DNA of 64,000 nucleotides from Carallia brachiata (Eukaryota; Streptophyta; Magnoliopsida; Malpighiales; Rhizophoraceae): contig JADCRB010000118.1 of assembly GCA_021464245.1 (NCBI GenBank), positions 2,606,056-2,670,055 of the forward strand. Direction: 5' to 3'. The translations under genes were made by a program, and so were the position numbers. The notes under the pieces were generated by a model. It did not search any database. It saw only the letters and a program-made list of their open reading frames with translations, and was not told the origin of the DNA. Of this stretch, positions 34,832-46,066 are shown piece by piece. Position 1 is the stretch's first letter, and the number at the start of each line of letters is the position of its first letter.

Positions 34832-37605
34832 ATGGGAAAGCTTGCAATTCAACTTCTGTTTATCACTTTCTGCATTGTTCTTGCCTTGCATATCTCCCCA
34901 GGAGCATGTCAAGAAGTTGGTAAGTCACCTTTTCTTGTGGCATAGCCATAGTTTTTTTTTTTTTGTTGTTTTCAATTATGGTAACTATTATTAGACTTGA
35001 TTTGAATGGTGAACTTCGACGTTTGACAATAAAATTACTCTATTGTGACTTAAAAATCGTAGATTTGAGCGATGGAATCAAAAGACCCTTTTAGACTTAC
35101 CTTCATATTTCAGCTTAAGCTGCTGAATGCAATTAAAATTAATATTTCACGCTTACTTAACTTGTAATAGTGATTTTGGCCTTTTCCTTCTAATATGATG
35201 CAGAGGATGAGGGAGAATTTAGTTATGATCCCCACAGTGAGACCGGGCCGGCACGATGGGGAGAGCTTCACCATGAATGGAGTGCGTGCAGCAATGGATC
35301 GATGCAGTCTCCCATTGATCTGCTGAATGAGAGGGTCGAAATAGTGTCCCATCTAGGGAGACTTAACAGAAGCTACAATCCCTCTAATGCCACCCTCAGG
35401 AATAGAGGCCATGATATGATGGTAAGGAGACGAAAGCATGAAAACAACCAAAATGTCACATAGATTTGTGTTACATTGACGTGACAAATGCGGAGTCATA
35501 TCGTATGCTATAATGACCGTTGGTTCGCAAATTACTGATAAGAACAAAAAGTGTACAACTATTATAATACTATAATGTAAATTTATATTTATTTAGTATT
35601 TATTAAAATAATTTTAAAATAAAAAAAAAATAAGCGATAAATTTCTTAATAAATCATAAGATAAGATGTATAGCAATTGATAACTTACCTCACCCACGAC
35701 ATAAAGTCAAATTTTGTTCCAATTCCACCGGTTACAAGACAATTAAATATAGCAGCCATGTTCCTACTGCTAGCTGTCAAAGTTGCCATAGCTCCAGATC
35801 CTAATTTAAAAAAAGGAAAAAAAAAAACAAACTGCAAAGCATCTAGAAGCAAGAAAACAGCAAAACTCTATTTTATGTATGTTTTTGATAATTTTTTATC
35901 ACTAATTAAACAATGGTAAATTGTTTTTGGGTGCAGCTGAAATGGTTAGATGGTGCAGGAACTATTCACATAAATGGAACTGAGTATGTGCTCAAACAGA
36001 TTCATTGGCATTCACCATCCGAACACACTATCGATGGCAGGAGGTGCTTAATTCCTTGTTCTCTTAACCCCGTTTTTATATCTACTTCATTTCATGTTAT
36101 GGTAGACAACCAAATACATATCTCTTAACATTAAAAAAAAAAAAGGGGGAAAATTGCGACATTTTGTGTGTTTCAACTAACTATATAGATTCGGATCTAT
36201 GTAAAATGTTATGGGTTAAATCATGCGAGGGTTAAGGACTCACCACTTAGTGTGAGGAATGTTATAATTGTTTTGTATCCTCTAAAAATAGAGTTTTAAT
36301 ACTCTCCGACACAACCTCTTTTTCCCTTTTTCATCACATTAAAAAAGAAAAATAAACTTGTATCTTTTGAAATTGTATACAGATTTGCTCTGGAGGCCCA
36401 CATGGTGCATGAAAGCCTATATGGGAAGGTTGCTGTGGTTGGGATTATGTACAAAATTGGAAGGCCGGACTCCTTCTTGTCATCCGTATGTAGTCCAAAC
36501 AAAACTTTCAAATTTCTCACTCTCTATCTTCATCTCTCTCCCTCGTTTTCTATAATTACATATTTTTCATTAGATTGAGGATCAATTGCAAGCTGTTGCC
36601 GGCACCAGAGAAGTAGAGACTGTGGCCGGAATTATTGACCCAAGGCACGTCAAGATAGGAAGTAGAAAGTACTATAGATACATCGGCTCTCTCACTATTC
36701 CTCCTTGCACTGAGAATGTCGTTTGGACCATTGTTAGAAAGGTTAGTTTCAGCTAGCGTGATCATACCCCAAAATTAATTATGCTTTTGTAATGATGTTT
36801 TTTTTCATTAAAAGTTTTATTGTGCTGTGAGCTATCTAACAGGAAGTTCCCTATTTTTATAATTCTAATAGCCCTTTCTTGAATCTCAGATAAAATTTTA
36901 AGTTTATAACTAAGAATTTACTCAAGGGGGGCTATAATAGATTATGATATATACTAATAGGCATATATATATATATATATAATTTAGATATAAAATAATG
37001 ATACAAACTCATTATTTAAATATTAAATATTGATTGAATGGTGAGTTAATATTGTTAATAATTCAGATTTAAATAGTAAATATATCATTGTTTTGTGTCT
37101 AATTATTATATTTATATATAGTGAGACTCGTACTAATATATGATCTTCTTGTTCTCAATATCATCTAAACACTTTTACAGGTGCGGACTGTTACAAGAGA
37201 ACAACTGAGATTGCTTCGTGTTGCTGTTCATGATGTGAGTTGCCAGTTGTCCTTTTGATTTCCTATTAGCATATGATACGTTAGTCTTCAAACTTTCATT
37301 TGCCCCCATAATAAGAGGATTAAGCTGCACAAAGTATAAAAATGACTGTAAATTGGTATTGCAACGCTAGAATATGTTAATATTCTTCAAGAAAACATTA
37401 TGCTCATGATATTGTTTTCTTACGGAAAAATCTCTTTCAGACAATCCTAGAAAACATTACGCCCAATTATTATTATTATAATTGTTCATCCTAATCTTTG
37501 TTATGATCGTTACTGATGCAGGAATCGGATTCAAATGCAAGACCAGAACAGTCAATAAACGGACGTTTGGTGCAACTTTATAGACCAGAAGAAAAATACA
37601 ATTGA
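34832..37605 (+). CDS. Alpha-carbonic anhydrase, tandem copy 2
   Basis: This is the second alpha-carbonic anhydrase, 273 aa, with exons 34832-34919, 35204-35421, 35937-36043, 36383-36485, 36574-36741, 37181-37234, 37522-37605. Every exon has the same length as in copy 1. The signal peptide, the three zinc-ligand histidines (H125, H127, H144), the proton-shuttle position H99, T213 and cysteines C58/C217 are all intact, so activity is expected. Differences from copy 1 are W95R, V106L, D151Y, V237L and F239L; none touches a zinc ligand. D151Y lies shortly after the H144 strand and might affect stability or surface charge. About eight silent changes against five replacements over the whole frame suggests purifying selection after duplication. 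Introns differ by roughly 4-6 percent. Confidence 0.95.
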
Positions 37606-37957
37606 ATGAAGTTAATGATTCTCATTATTTTGGGGCTGAGAGTATTTGGTTCGCCTGCTCACAGAGATTACTAGCTATTTAGGCCATAAGTAAGCATCCT
37701 ACATCACCAAAAGATTATTGTTCTATATTTATAACACAGTATTATAATTCCATGTATTTTCCAGACACATGGTATAGGTTTCCTTAGAGGCAATTTGTTG
37801 TTCGTTATGTCTCCAATTTCTGGATATTGAATATAGTTGCCTACTGTTTGTACACAAATGGTGAGGACATAGTAAACTGCTGTCTATTGAAGAGTTATTT
37901 TATATTTTGATTTATTGGTCCTTTTGCCATATTTTTCTTGTATAAATGTGAGACATC

Positions 37958-37963
37958 AATAAA
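37958..37963 (+). terminator. Polyadenylation signal, carbonic anhydrase copy 2
   Basis: AATAAA is at the same relative place as 18700-18705 behind copy 1, followed by an A-run. Confidence 0.45.
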
Positions 37964-38544
37964 ATGGAAAAAAAAAAGTTCGGTGGACCTGGTCTGCCAA
38001 TACGATACGAGTATACACTGTAAAAATGAAATTGTGTTATGTTTATCAAAAGAAGTGGCATTATAAGAATTTTACGATACTGAAAAACAGATCAGTAGTT
38101 TTATTTGTTGGGTTCTAAGGTCTCATTAAAGTTATAGAACAAAGAGTTCTCAAGTTAGAATTCACTGATTTGTTTTGGGGGCAAACAATAATTTCTTAAC
38201 ATAATATTAGAATTTCATAACAAAAAAATCCTATTTTCAAATCTTATAAATTTTTACAAGTAAGATGAATATATTTCTAGTAGTTATCAAAATTTAATAA
38301 ATAATTCATCTCTTAAACTTTTGAATTTAATTTCTTGACAAATGCAAGAAAACGAGAGAAAAGGGCATGTTTTGACCGTTGAGTGTAAACATCAAGAACC
38401 GGTATCCCTTGTCTATACTTTTTGTTCGTTCCTTCAATTGATTCCCACTAAGAATAATCTGAGTTTGCAACCACCCTATGTGGCCTAGCTGTTCTTTTTT
38501 TTTTTTTTTGTCTAATACATAAAAATTTGTCGTATCCCTAACAC

Positions 38545-39003
38545 TTTCTTTGGATTGAAAATGAGATGTAAAAGAAAGTAATAAGAAAAAAAATTATGAG
38601 AAAAAAATAGTGAAAAAGAAAATAATTTTTTATAATTGTTTAGATAGATTAGAAATAAATAGAAAAGAAAATAGTTTAAAAGTAAATTTTTTTGTTTGAA
38701 TATAGAAAGGAAGTAGAAAGATTTTTTTTTATAAAAAATGACATTTACACTCTCCATTTTTGTACTTTAAATCATTCTTGAATTGAGGGCAATTTAGTAA
38801 TTAAATAAGTAAGATATTATTTAGCCAACTTTTCAACGTTTTCTCACCAATTTGGTGTATTATGAACAGTAATTAAGCGAAGAAAATTTTTTGTATTTCC
38901 CAAGAAACTTTTCCTTCAATGCTTTTCAAAACAATTAAAAGTATCATTTTTCACCGCTTTTCTCTTTCACGCTTTCTTTCATTTCATTTTCATCTCAAAA
39001 CAT
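38545..39003. mobile_element. Inverted-repeat MITE-like element
   Basis: The left part (ttggattgaaaatgagatg, followed by aaagaaag) and the complement of the right part (ttgagatgaaaatgaaatg, then aaagaaag) form imperfect terminal inverted repeats about 450 bp apart. The interior is A/T-rich and non-coding. No target duplication was fixed, so the ends are approximate. Confidence 0.4.
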
Positions 39004-39022
39004 ACACATAGTCAGGATGCCG

Positions 39023-40660
39023 TAGAGATGACAATTTTACCCGTATTCATTAGAGATTATCTCTACCCTTCAGGACAAGTACGAAGTTAAAGTCAGTTGA
39101 CCGGAGAACAGGACGAAAATTCTCGTTCCCCGTATTTTTTTTCGTGGATATGGGGACGGAGATAAGGTTACCTATCCCCGTTCCCATACCTTTTTTGTAC
39201 TCATCTTATTTTTTTTGTTTTTTATTTATTCTTTAATTTTAAATAAATAAAATTAAATTTTCAACTCTTGAAAAACCATTCACTTCCTTACTGCCAACAA
39301 AATTAAGTCTCTTTATCTATCTTTATCTTTCTCTGTGTATGGTGTTTTGGAACAGGATACTCAGATGCGCATGACCACATAGAATGCCTCGTACGCTTGT
39401 CTGCACCTAATAAGAACTCTTGCGTTGGTTGTCCGATGACATATGTGGAGGTTGTGGAGGAATAAGTCCATGATAATGGCTATGGTATGGTGCTTCTAGG
39501 TTAGGGTGCAAAAATTATGCCATTAATGAAATATATATAATTAAAATTGTAAAAAACAAAAGATTTAGAGCTGAATAAATAGAATAATTTTAGGACCTAG
39601 ATAATTTTAATTGTTGGCTTATTTAAACGTTTATGTTCCTCCTTCAATTCTATATCATCAATAGTCCTCTCTCTTGCAGCATCAATACTTTAATATAGAC
39701 ACGGTAGGAAAAGCACGAATAGGATATTTCTTAGTGCAATCCAAGTTTGCTATGTCACAAAGGTAATTATAAATTAGTCACCATGCAATTTTTTTAAAAA
39801 AATCATATCATATTTTTAGAAAATCTGATTATTGACCTTTCTACACTATATGAAATTTTGTAAAATATAAAGCAGTAGCCAACGAGACATATTTATGAGA
39901 TAAAGATAGACAATTTAGGATAATTTGAATATAACTTGTAATTTGTTATTATTTTTCATCAAAGTTTAGTAAAAAAGAGGAGTAATAATTGCTATTGTTT
40001 ATTACCTCAACACCTTTTGCCTTACTTTGATAACAAAAAAGTTTTCTCGCCTTCAATAACATAATGAATACAATATTCTTGATTGATCTAATGGTGTGGT
40101 CATAATAATATGTTACGTATGTGCGTTTCTCTCTCTTTGTATTTATATATAAATATGTATATCATGGATGTGGAAACAATATACATGAGCAATATTGACA
40201 ATTAAATCTCGCTTAATAAGCTAAGTTCACAATAGAATTTAATATTTATAATTAGACAATATATATTTTTCTTATAAATTATTATACTTTATTTTAATAA
40301 ATGTCATGATGATATGATTAATATTATCCCGTCCCCTATACTATATTCTAACAATTTGAACTTTTAGATCATTTATTCATTATATTTTTAAGTTAAAAAA
40401 TGTTTATAACATATATAACTGATTTATCATTAATCTTATATATCAAGAAGTTTGAGTTGTGAAAATACATAATTTTTTAATTTTTAATTGGACGGGTATA
40501 GAATGGAAACGAGATTCCGTTCTTCAATGAGGATAAAGATGAGAATTAAAATTTCATAGCCGTTACAGAAGGAGACAGGCAGGAGAACAAGGTCAATAAT
40601 TAAGTATAGAAAATAAAAGAGTCATATCCGTCTCCGACCGTCCTCCTGTTATCAATCTTA
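39023..40660. mobile_element. Probable non-autonomous hAT-like element
   Basis: The left end TAGAGATGACAATTTTACCC and the complement of the right end (TAAGATTGATAACAGG) are similar. Near both ends there are opposed motifs of the 'ggggacggagat / atccccgttccc' kind, typical of hAT-type elements with ends of this sort. Flanks gatgccg and gattaccg could be a decayed 8-bp duplication. The 1.6-kb interior has no transposase frame that I can see. Confidence 0.5.
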
Positions 40661-40770
40661 GATTACCGTCATTTTTAGCTATTACAAAATGGAACAAAAT
40701 TTCTTTTGCAGTGGTCGATGTCACTCTCAAACAAGACAAACAAATAACAATTAGAAAAAGGAAAAAATTA

Positions 40771-40970
40771 GAGTTTCAGAATTAGGTATCTGCCTGAATT
40801 TATTTTTGTGCAACAAGTCTATAATTTTGTGCAACAAAACTGTTATTTTGTGCAACAAGAAAAACTTGTATTTTTTTATATTTTTTTGTTGTATAAATTA
40901 ATAGTCTTGTTGCATAAAATTACAGTCTTGTTGCATAAAAAAAATTCGGACAGATACTCAATTCTGGAAG
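40771..40970. mobile_element. Foldback (long inverted repeat) element
   Basis: The two halves are near-complementary over about 90 bases each. The left arm carries cagaatta.ggtatctg, then three 'tgtgcaacaa' motifs. The right arm carries 'ttgttgcataaaatt' motifs, then cagatactcaattctg. The whole unit could fold into one hairpin. It resembles the element at 58996-59200. Confidence 0.7.
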
Positions 40971-41888
40971 TGTAATGGCACTCTTAGAAAAATTACCTAA
41001 TCAGTTTATGGTTATATCAGAGTCTCCATCAAATTGTAAAAAGGTAATACTATATGGCTTTTTTTAGATTTTTTTAAATAGTTATGAAATGATATAAATT
41101 AATAAATAATTAAGTTTAAAAAATTAAAAAAATAAATTTAATATTTAATAATTTATATCATTTAATAACTCCACCAAGCATTTCCCATTATAAAAATTGA
41201 GTAGGGACGGGACAATAATGTCAAGAAGGCAAACGGCATACAACAACTTAATAATGACAAGAGATACGCGTTCTGTTAAAATTTGGATGTATTGGCTTAA
41301 TCAATGTGAAAAACCGTGTTAAAATTTGAAATTTTTATTTTAAAAGTTTTGAATTTAAATTTTAGAAAAGAAGATGTGGAGTTTATAAAATTATGAAAAG
41401 TTATTTTTATTGTACAATATACGACTCAATAGATTTTTTAATAGATAAAAAAATTAAAAAATTAAAATGTAAAACCAACCACTTATGTTTAGCATAGTGG
41501 TATGGACGAATTTAAAATTGCATTATTCGGTTATACAGTAATAATTATTCAGGTGCATTTCATGTTTCAAGTAAAGACATCATAAAGACATCAAAGTGGG
41601 ACTGATGCTAGGCTATGAGGGTGAGGGATTTCTCACGTCAGCTCAATAACCTTATTCCCTTGAAGCAGAAATTAATGCAAGAGGATATGGAAGATGAAGT
41701 GAAGCACCACCCAAATGCATAGCCTATGCTAAAAAGCAGAGAAAATTATCAATAACTAATAATAATGTGAAAACATTGCCATAAATCATTACAAAAATCA
41801 TACAGTTTGGACAAATGTTAATTTAATTATCATAACTGGAGAGGATTTTTCAGACTACAAATGTTTGGAAAATTTCTGGTTCTTGCAA

Positions 41889-43798
41889 CTATACCATTCT
41901 GCCAAGGACTTTCAGGATATCATCCATGGAGGGCCTACGCATAGGGTCATCTTCCACACATGCCTTTGCTAAAACAGCCAAGCACAAGGCTTCAGCAAGA
42001 GGGTAACCCTCCTTCAGACATGGATCCATGAAGCTTTTTAACTGCTCAAAACATCCACCCTCGGTAGCTCCTCCTCCCAGAAATGCAATTGAGTCTTTGA
42101 ATGACTTGTGGTCAATGTCCTGTCGTCCTGAAATCAGCTCAAGCAGCACAACTCCGAATGCAAAAATATCTTCCTTCTCAGGAGCTGATGCATTGACAAT
42201 GTGCTCTGATGCAGACCACCCTTTGGAATTGGATTTCTCTGCTCGGTCGTTTCTTTTTATAGATCCAATAGCAGGGTTGGTTCTGATATTTGTCAGCTTT
42301 GCCCTCCAAGTTTCTGTCACAAAAATGTTTCTGCTGTTGATAATCATATGCGCATACGAAGGAAAAATGCAGTAATGCAGGTAATGGAGGCCGCTAGCAA
42401 TGTCGAATGCTATCTGTGTTCGACATTGCCATCGAAGAGAAGCAGATGAACTCGACAAGCAGTCCCTCAAGCAGCCTTTGTTAGGTAACTCAAACACGAG
42501 GTAAGACCAGGAGAAGTCATTCTCTCCATAGCAAACACCAAGCAAGTTCACAATATTGATGTGATTGATTTTGGAGTGCTCGTCAATAACTTGGCGAGTT
42601 TCTTCGAATCTCATCTGTTTGATCATCATCTCAACATTATCAATCAAACCCTTGTAGGTTTGATCTCCTATTTTAGTTTCTTCACTAAAGTTCCTTGTTG
42701 CTGTCCTTAAGTCTTCTATGCGTAGTTCTTCAAGGAGTACTTGATCCCAATAAGAAGATCAGGAGATAAACAAGAAGGTGTTGAACTTCTAGCTGTCTGA
42801 CCTGATCTAGGAGTGGAACTTCTCGCCGGTGAACACGAAAGGTGAGAGCTTCTAGTGTTGAAGGACAGTAACTTATCAACCTTCCGTTTCCGTATGGCTT
42901 TGATGTATAATCCAACGGCAATGGATGCTGCGAGAACCAGAGAAAGCCCAACAACCGAACCTGCAATGTATAGATCCCTTAACCTTGTATTGGTTTTTGT
43001 TTCCACTGTTATTGTGGGAAGAAAAGTAGGAGCGGGAGGTGGAGAAACTGGGATATTGAAATCGACAGCTGAAAGATCTTTCAGGGGAATTAAGAATGTT
43101 GTGTTTGGATAAATAGTAGCCCAAGGTTGAAGATCATTAGCTACCCATATCTCTGCAGAAGAGGTACCAAATTTTGTGCTCAGGATATGCGGATCATCTC
43201 CTTCTGCCACGGGGTACGTAACAAGGTACTCAACTCCAACACTGCTGCTGAAGTTATCAGGACAGGCACATTTCAGAGGAACCTGAAGCTTTGCACCTAC
43301 TTTTGCATAAACTTCTTGATATGGATTTTGCTCGACAAGTGTACTCGGTCTTACCAAACCTTCAAAAATCGTACAGGCAATTTCAGGTAAAGTTGTGTTT
43401 TCCGGGACTATGTAGCTGAAATTAGCCTGAAAAAATTGGCCTTCACAAGAGCATTCTATGGGGATAAGGACTTCTCTGCCTTCTTCAAGTGTTTCCCACT
43501 GAGGTGTCAGCTTGTTCAAACTAGTTAGCTTACCAGGATCCACCTGAAACAACTGAGAGACATTTGAAATGGTTTTGAAATTCTGATTGGCTCTATAGAC
43601 TAGAAAGGTTTTGCATGATTTCTGGTTGGAATTGCAAACGTATCTTGATCCTGGATAGCTGGTTTTCGCTCCACATCTCGATGGATCGTAAGGTTGTTGA
43701 GCGTGGATCGAATTGAAGAATAACAGGATGAGCAACCAAAGAAATATCATACCTAATGAAATGAGATGATGTGCATTCTGCTTGCTGATATGAAACAA
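41889..43798 (-). pseudogene. LysM receptor-like kinase (LYK4/LYK5-type), frameshifted
   Basis: A chitin-perception co-receptor type gene, apparently intronless. The first frame (43798-42716, 360 codons) has a signal peptide (about 1-34), a LysM ectodomain with spacer pairs CSC (116-118) and CAC (177-179), a proline-rich stalk, a transmembrane helix (about 277-298) and a basic RKRK stop. It continues into SPDLLIGIKYSLKNY, where it shifts and stops. The conserved sequence resumes in another frame from about 42719 (IEDLRTATRNFSEETKIGDQ), through the kinase-like domain to the stop at 41889. One base is missing around 42720-42722. The kinase domain lacks a glycine loop, HRD and DFG (HYCIFPSYAHMIINSRNIF; AKLTNI), which is normal for LYK4/5 pseudokinases. 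Everything else is intact, so a recent mutation or an assembly error are both possible. The joined length of about 636 residues fits the family. Confidence 0.85.
42719..42722 (-). other. Frameshift point in the LysM receptor gene
   Basis: On the minus strand the bases tac-gc-ata occupy a place where relatives have one more codon (tyrosine, one small residue, isoleucine). Only two bases stand between the tyrosine and isoleucine codons. The first frame ends three codons later in effect (Ala, then TAG at 42716-42718). Confidence 0.75.
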
Positions 43799-44370
43799 AT
43801 AAGACTAACTCTCAACAACTTCCATAAACTATGAATTGCTCAAACAACACACTACAAGAATGTCCCTTGTGAGGTATGTCTAACAACTGGCTGCAGATTT
43901 GCAACAATTCAGCCAGATTTTGACTATAATTTGAGCACCAATCAGTATCTCCAGAAATGCCAACATACGATCAGCATTATCAACTGTTGCTTATATCAGC
44001 AAACAAATAAACAATTGCTTGGCCTGACGCAAATTGACCCCTCGAAAGCTCCATGAATGGCCGGCCGTGAATGTGTAAGAATAAAAACATAAAACATATA
44101 ACATCATGCCAACGATTGGTTAATTTTTTACTGGAACATACTAAACTATGTTCACATTATTTTCAAACTCTTCTTTCTTGTCTGTTGTTCGGTTTCTGCA
44201 AAGGCTTATTACTATAATTCATATTGCATTACTTAACTAACCAGAGGCACTGCAGTTACTCATCACCGTTCAATTCAATCTCTTTCTTTGTACATGTCCT
44301 CAAATATTTTATTTTTTAAGAGCATCCATCAATGTGCAAATATCAAATCACCTTTCTTCTCAATTTTTTG
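43799..44370. other. Upstream region of the LysM receptor gene
   Basis: Non-coding, presumably the promoter and leader of the minus-strand gene. I see no unambiguous TATA box or other motif. Confidence 0.4.
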
Positions 44371-44440
44371 TGAGCCAACAATCACAGGTTCGAGTGGTGA
44401 AAACAATAATTTTTGTAAAAATAAAGTCAAGGTTACGTGA
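44371..44440 (+). mobile_element. Au-type SINE fragment
   Basis: The stretch aatcacaggttcgagtggtg, followed by aaaacaat..tttttgtaaaaataaa and caaggttacgtg, matches the B-box and central part of the plant Au SINE family as I remember it. The 5' A-box part and the 3' end are degraded or missing. Confidence 0.5.
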
Positions 44441-45934
44441 TTCCTTAGAAAAAGAAGCCTGAAACTAGAAACCAATTGAGACCCACTTGACTCAGTGACA
44501 CAACTTGCTGGGATTCCATCCAAAATTGTTGCAATGGCTAGGAATATAACCTATGTTATTGACCTGCTCTCACGCATTTCAAAGCATAATGAACTTGTCT
44601 ACTTTAAGCCAGTCCTGATTAGATACCAGAATCAATAGACCAATAGTGGTTTTGAAAGAAAATTACTCATTGAAAAATCACAAAGATAGACACACGGTTG
44701 CTTGGTAACTCAAGCAAATTATGAAACAGAGCCTATAACGACGTTGAGTGGGGACTAATTAGCAAACCTCCAATTGTCCGTAGTTACAGTAACAGACAAG
44801 TGGCGAGTGACATTTATGTGGATATTTTTATATAAATTAAGTTACCTCAATAAACAACTAAGAAAAGAGTAAGTTTAATGAGGCGAACATCCATAGCCAG
44901 GATCAAATCAATCAAATTAATGCAAAATTAAAAAAAAAAAAGGAACCCCATTGATAACTTTTTGTCTTACCATAGAACGCCTTGTTACATGATTAAAAAA
45001 TTAATCAGAATTTAATTAGAATAATTTCATGTTAACTTTGTTTTGATTCCTACATATTATTTTTATTCACATAAAATTTAAAATAATGTTATACTTGCAT
45101 TATTCTAAATAAATTCTACGTATCTTTTTCCTCGTACTAATGTAAAATGGGCTTGATTGGCCGACTGCAGAAAGGCCTTAAACCGAAAAGAGAGTGGAAA
45201 ACTTGTATTTTGAGCGAGTAGATGGTGTTCATCACTTTGTGGATATAAGATTATGTTAAGCTCAATTTATTATTTTATTTCATTTTTTGGGACAACATCA
45301 GACTTCTAGAGTAATTTTTTATTGTTCTTGGACATCGCGAGAAAGATGATTAGTGTTTGGATCATTATATACGATTCTAATATTTATTGTAAATATGCAT
45401 ATAGAGTTCAGCAAAATTATACTTGTGTGGTCAAAATATCAGAGGTTCCAATCATAAAAATAACAGAATAAAATGATTTTTATTTTGTTTGTATAAAATT
45501 TTCCTCCTCTGATAAAAACTTCTGGACCCGGAGCTCCGCTCGCCCGAATTGCTTAATCGTAATTAATTATAACGTGGATGATCCACCTTTAATTAGACCA
45601 GAGGGCAAGTGTAAAAGAATAAGAATTCATGTTCTGTTCTATTAATTACAATTACACATATTCTCACAGTCAGTTACACATTAATAGTGTTCAAGGCAAT
45701 TAGAATCTTAGTCGGAACTGATTAACTAAAAAAATAATTAGTTGCCCAATTTATTTTTTGATTAACAAAAAAAATGTTCACAGGTGTGTTCGTCATATTA
45801 CCTGTAGGCCGACACTAGCATTTTGGTCATTCATGTATTCATTTAACTATCTCCTATTGACAGATCTCTTATCCGAGTACTGTTACACGAGAATTAGCCT
45901 TTTTCATATATAGTTGCGGTGTGAATGAGTTTAG
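44441..45934. other. Gene-free stretch
   Basis: AT-rich DNA with only short chance frames. I recognise no gene, RNA or repeat here. Confidence 0.5.
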
Positions 45935-46066
45935 AACACAACAACAACATATCTTCTGCATTTAATCCTGTAAAATTGGGGGTGAGCACGGAGAGAGGAC
46001 TCAAACCCCAATAGCAGCAAAGGAAAGCACACCAAAACGCTAATCAGACTAGCACCTCAGGGTGGT
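45935..46066 (-). mobile_element. tRNA-derived SINE-like sequence
   Basis: On the minus strand an A-box-like sequence (ctagtctgattagcg) and a clear B-box (ggggtttgagtcctc) lie about 40 bases apart, as in tRNA-derived SINEs. No target duplication was identified. It is not a functional tRNA, since no cloverleaf is evident. Confidence 0.4.

Larger units (their letters stand above)
20902..38240. repeat. Segmental tandem duplication, copy B
   Basis: This is the second copy of the block described for 1-18990, in the same orientation. It carries the second carbonic anhydrase gene. Insertions private to this copy are 22384-23040, 26911-27996, 28105-29227 and 32823-33484. It lacks the elements found in A at 4890-5390, 5445-5657 and 8024-11959, and each of those sites is an intact empty site here. 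Similarity to A begins at or just before 20902 and stops near 38240, where the two 3' flanks diverge within an A-rich stretch. Confidence 0.92.

Noticed and set aside
42028..42375. Plus-strand 115-codon frame
   Set aside because: It is the shadow of the LysM receptor kinase-like domain on the opposite strand.
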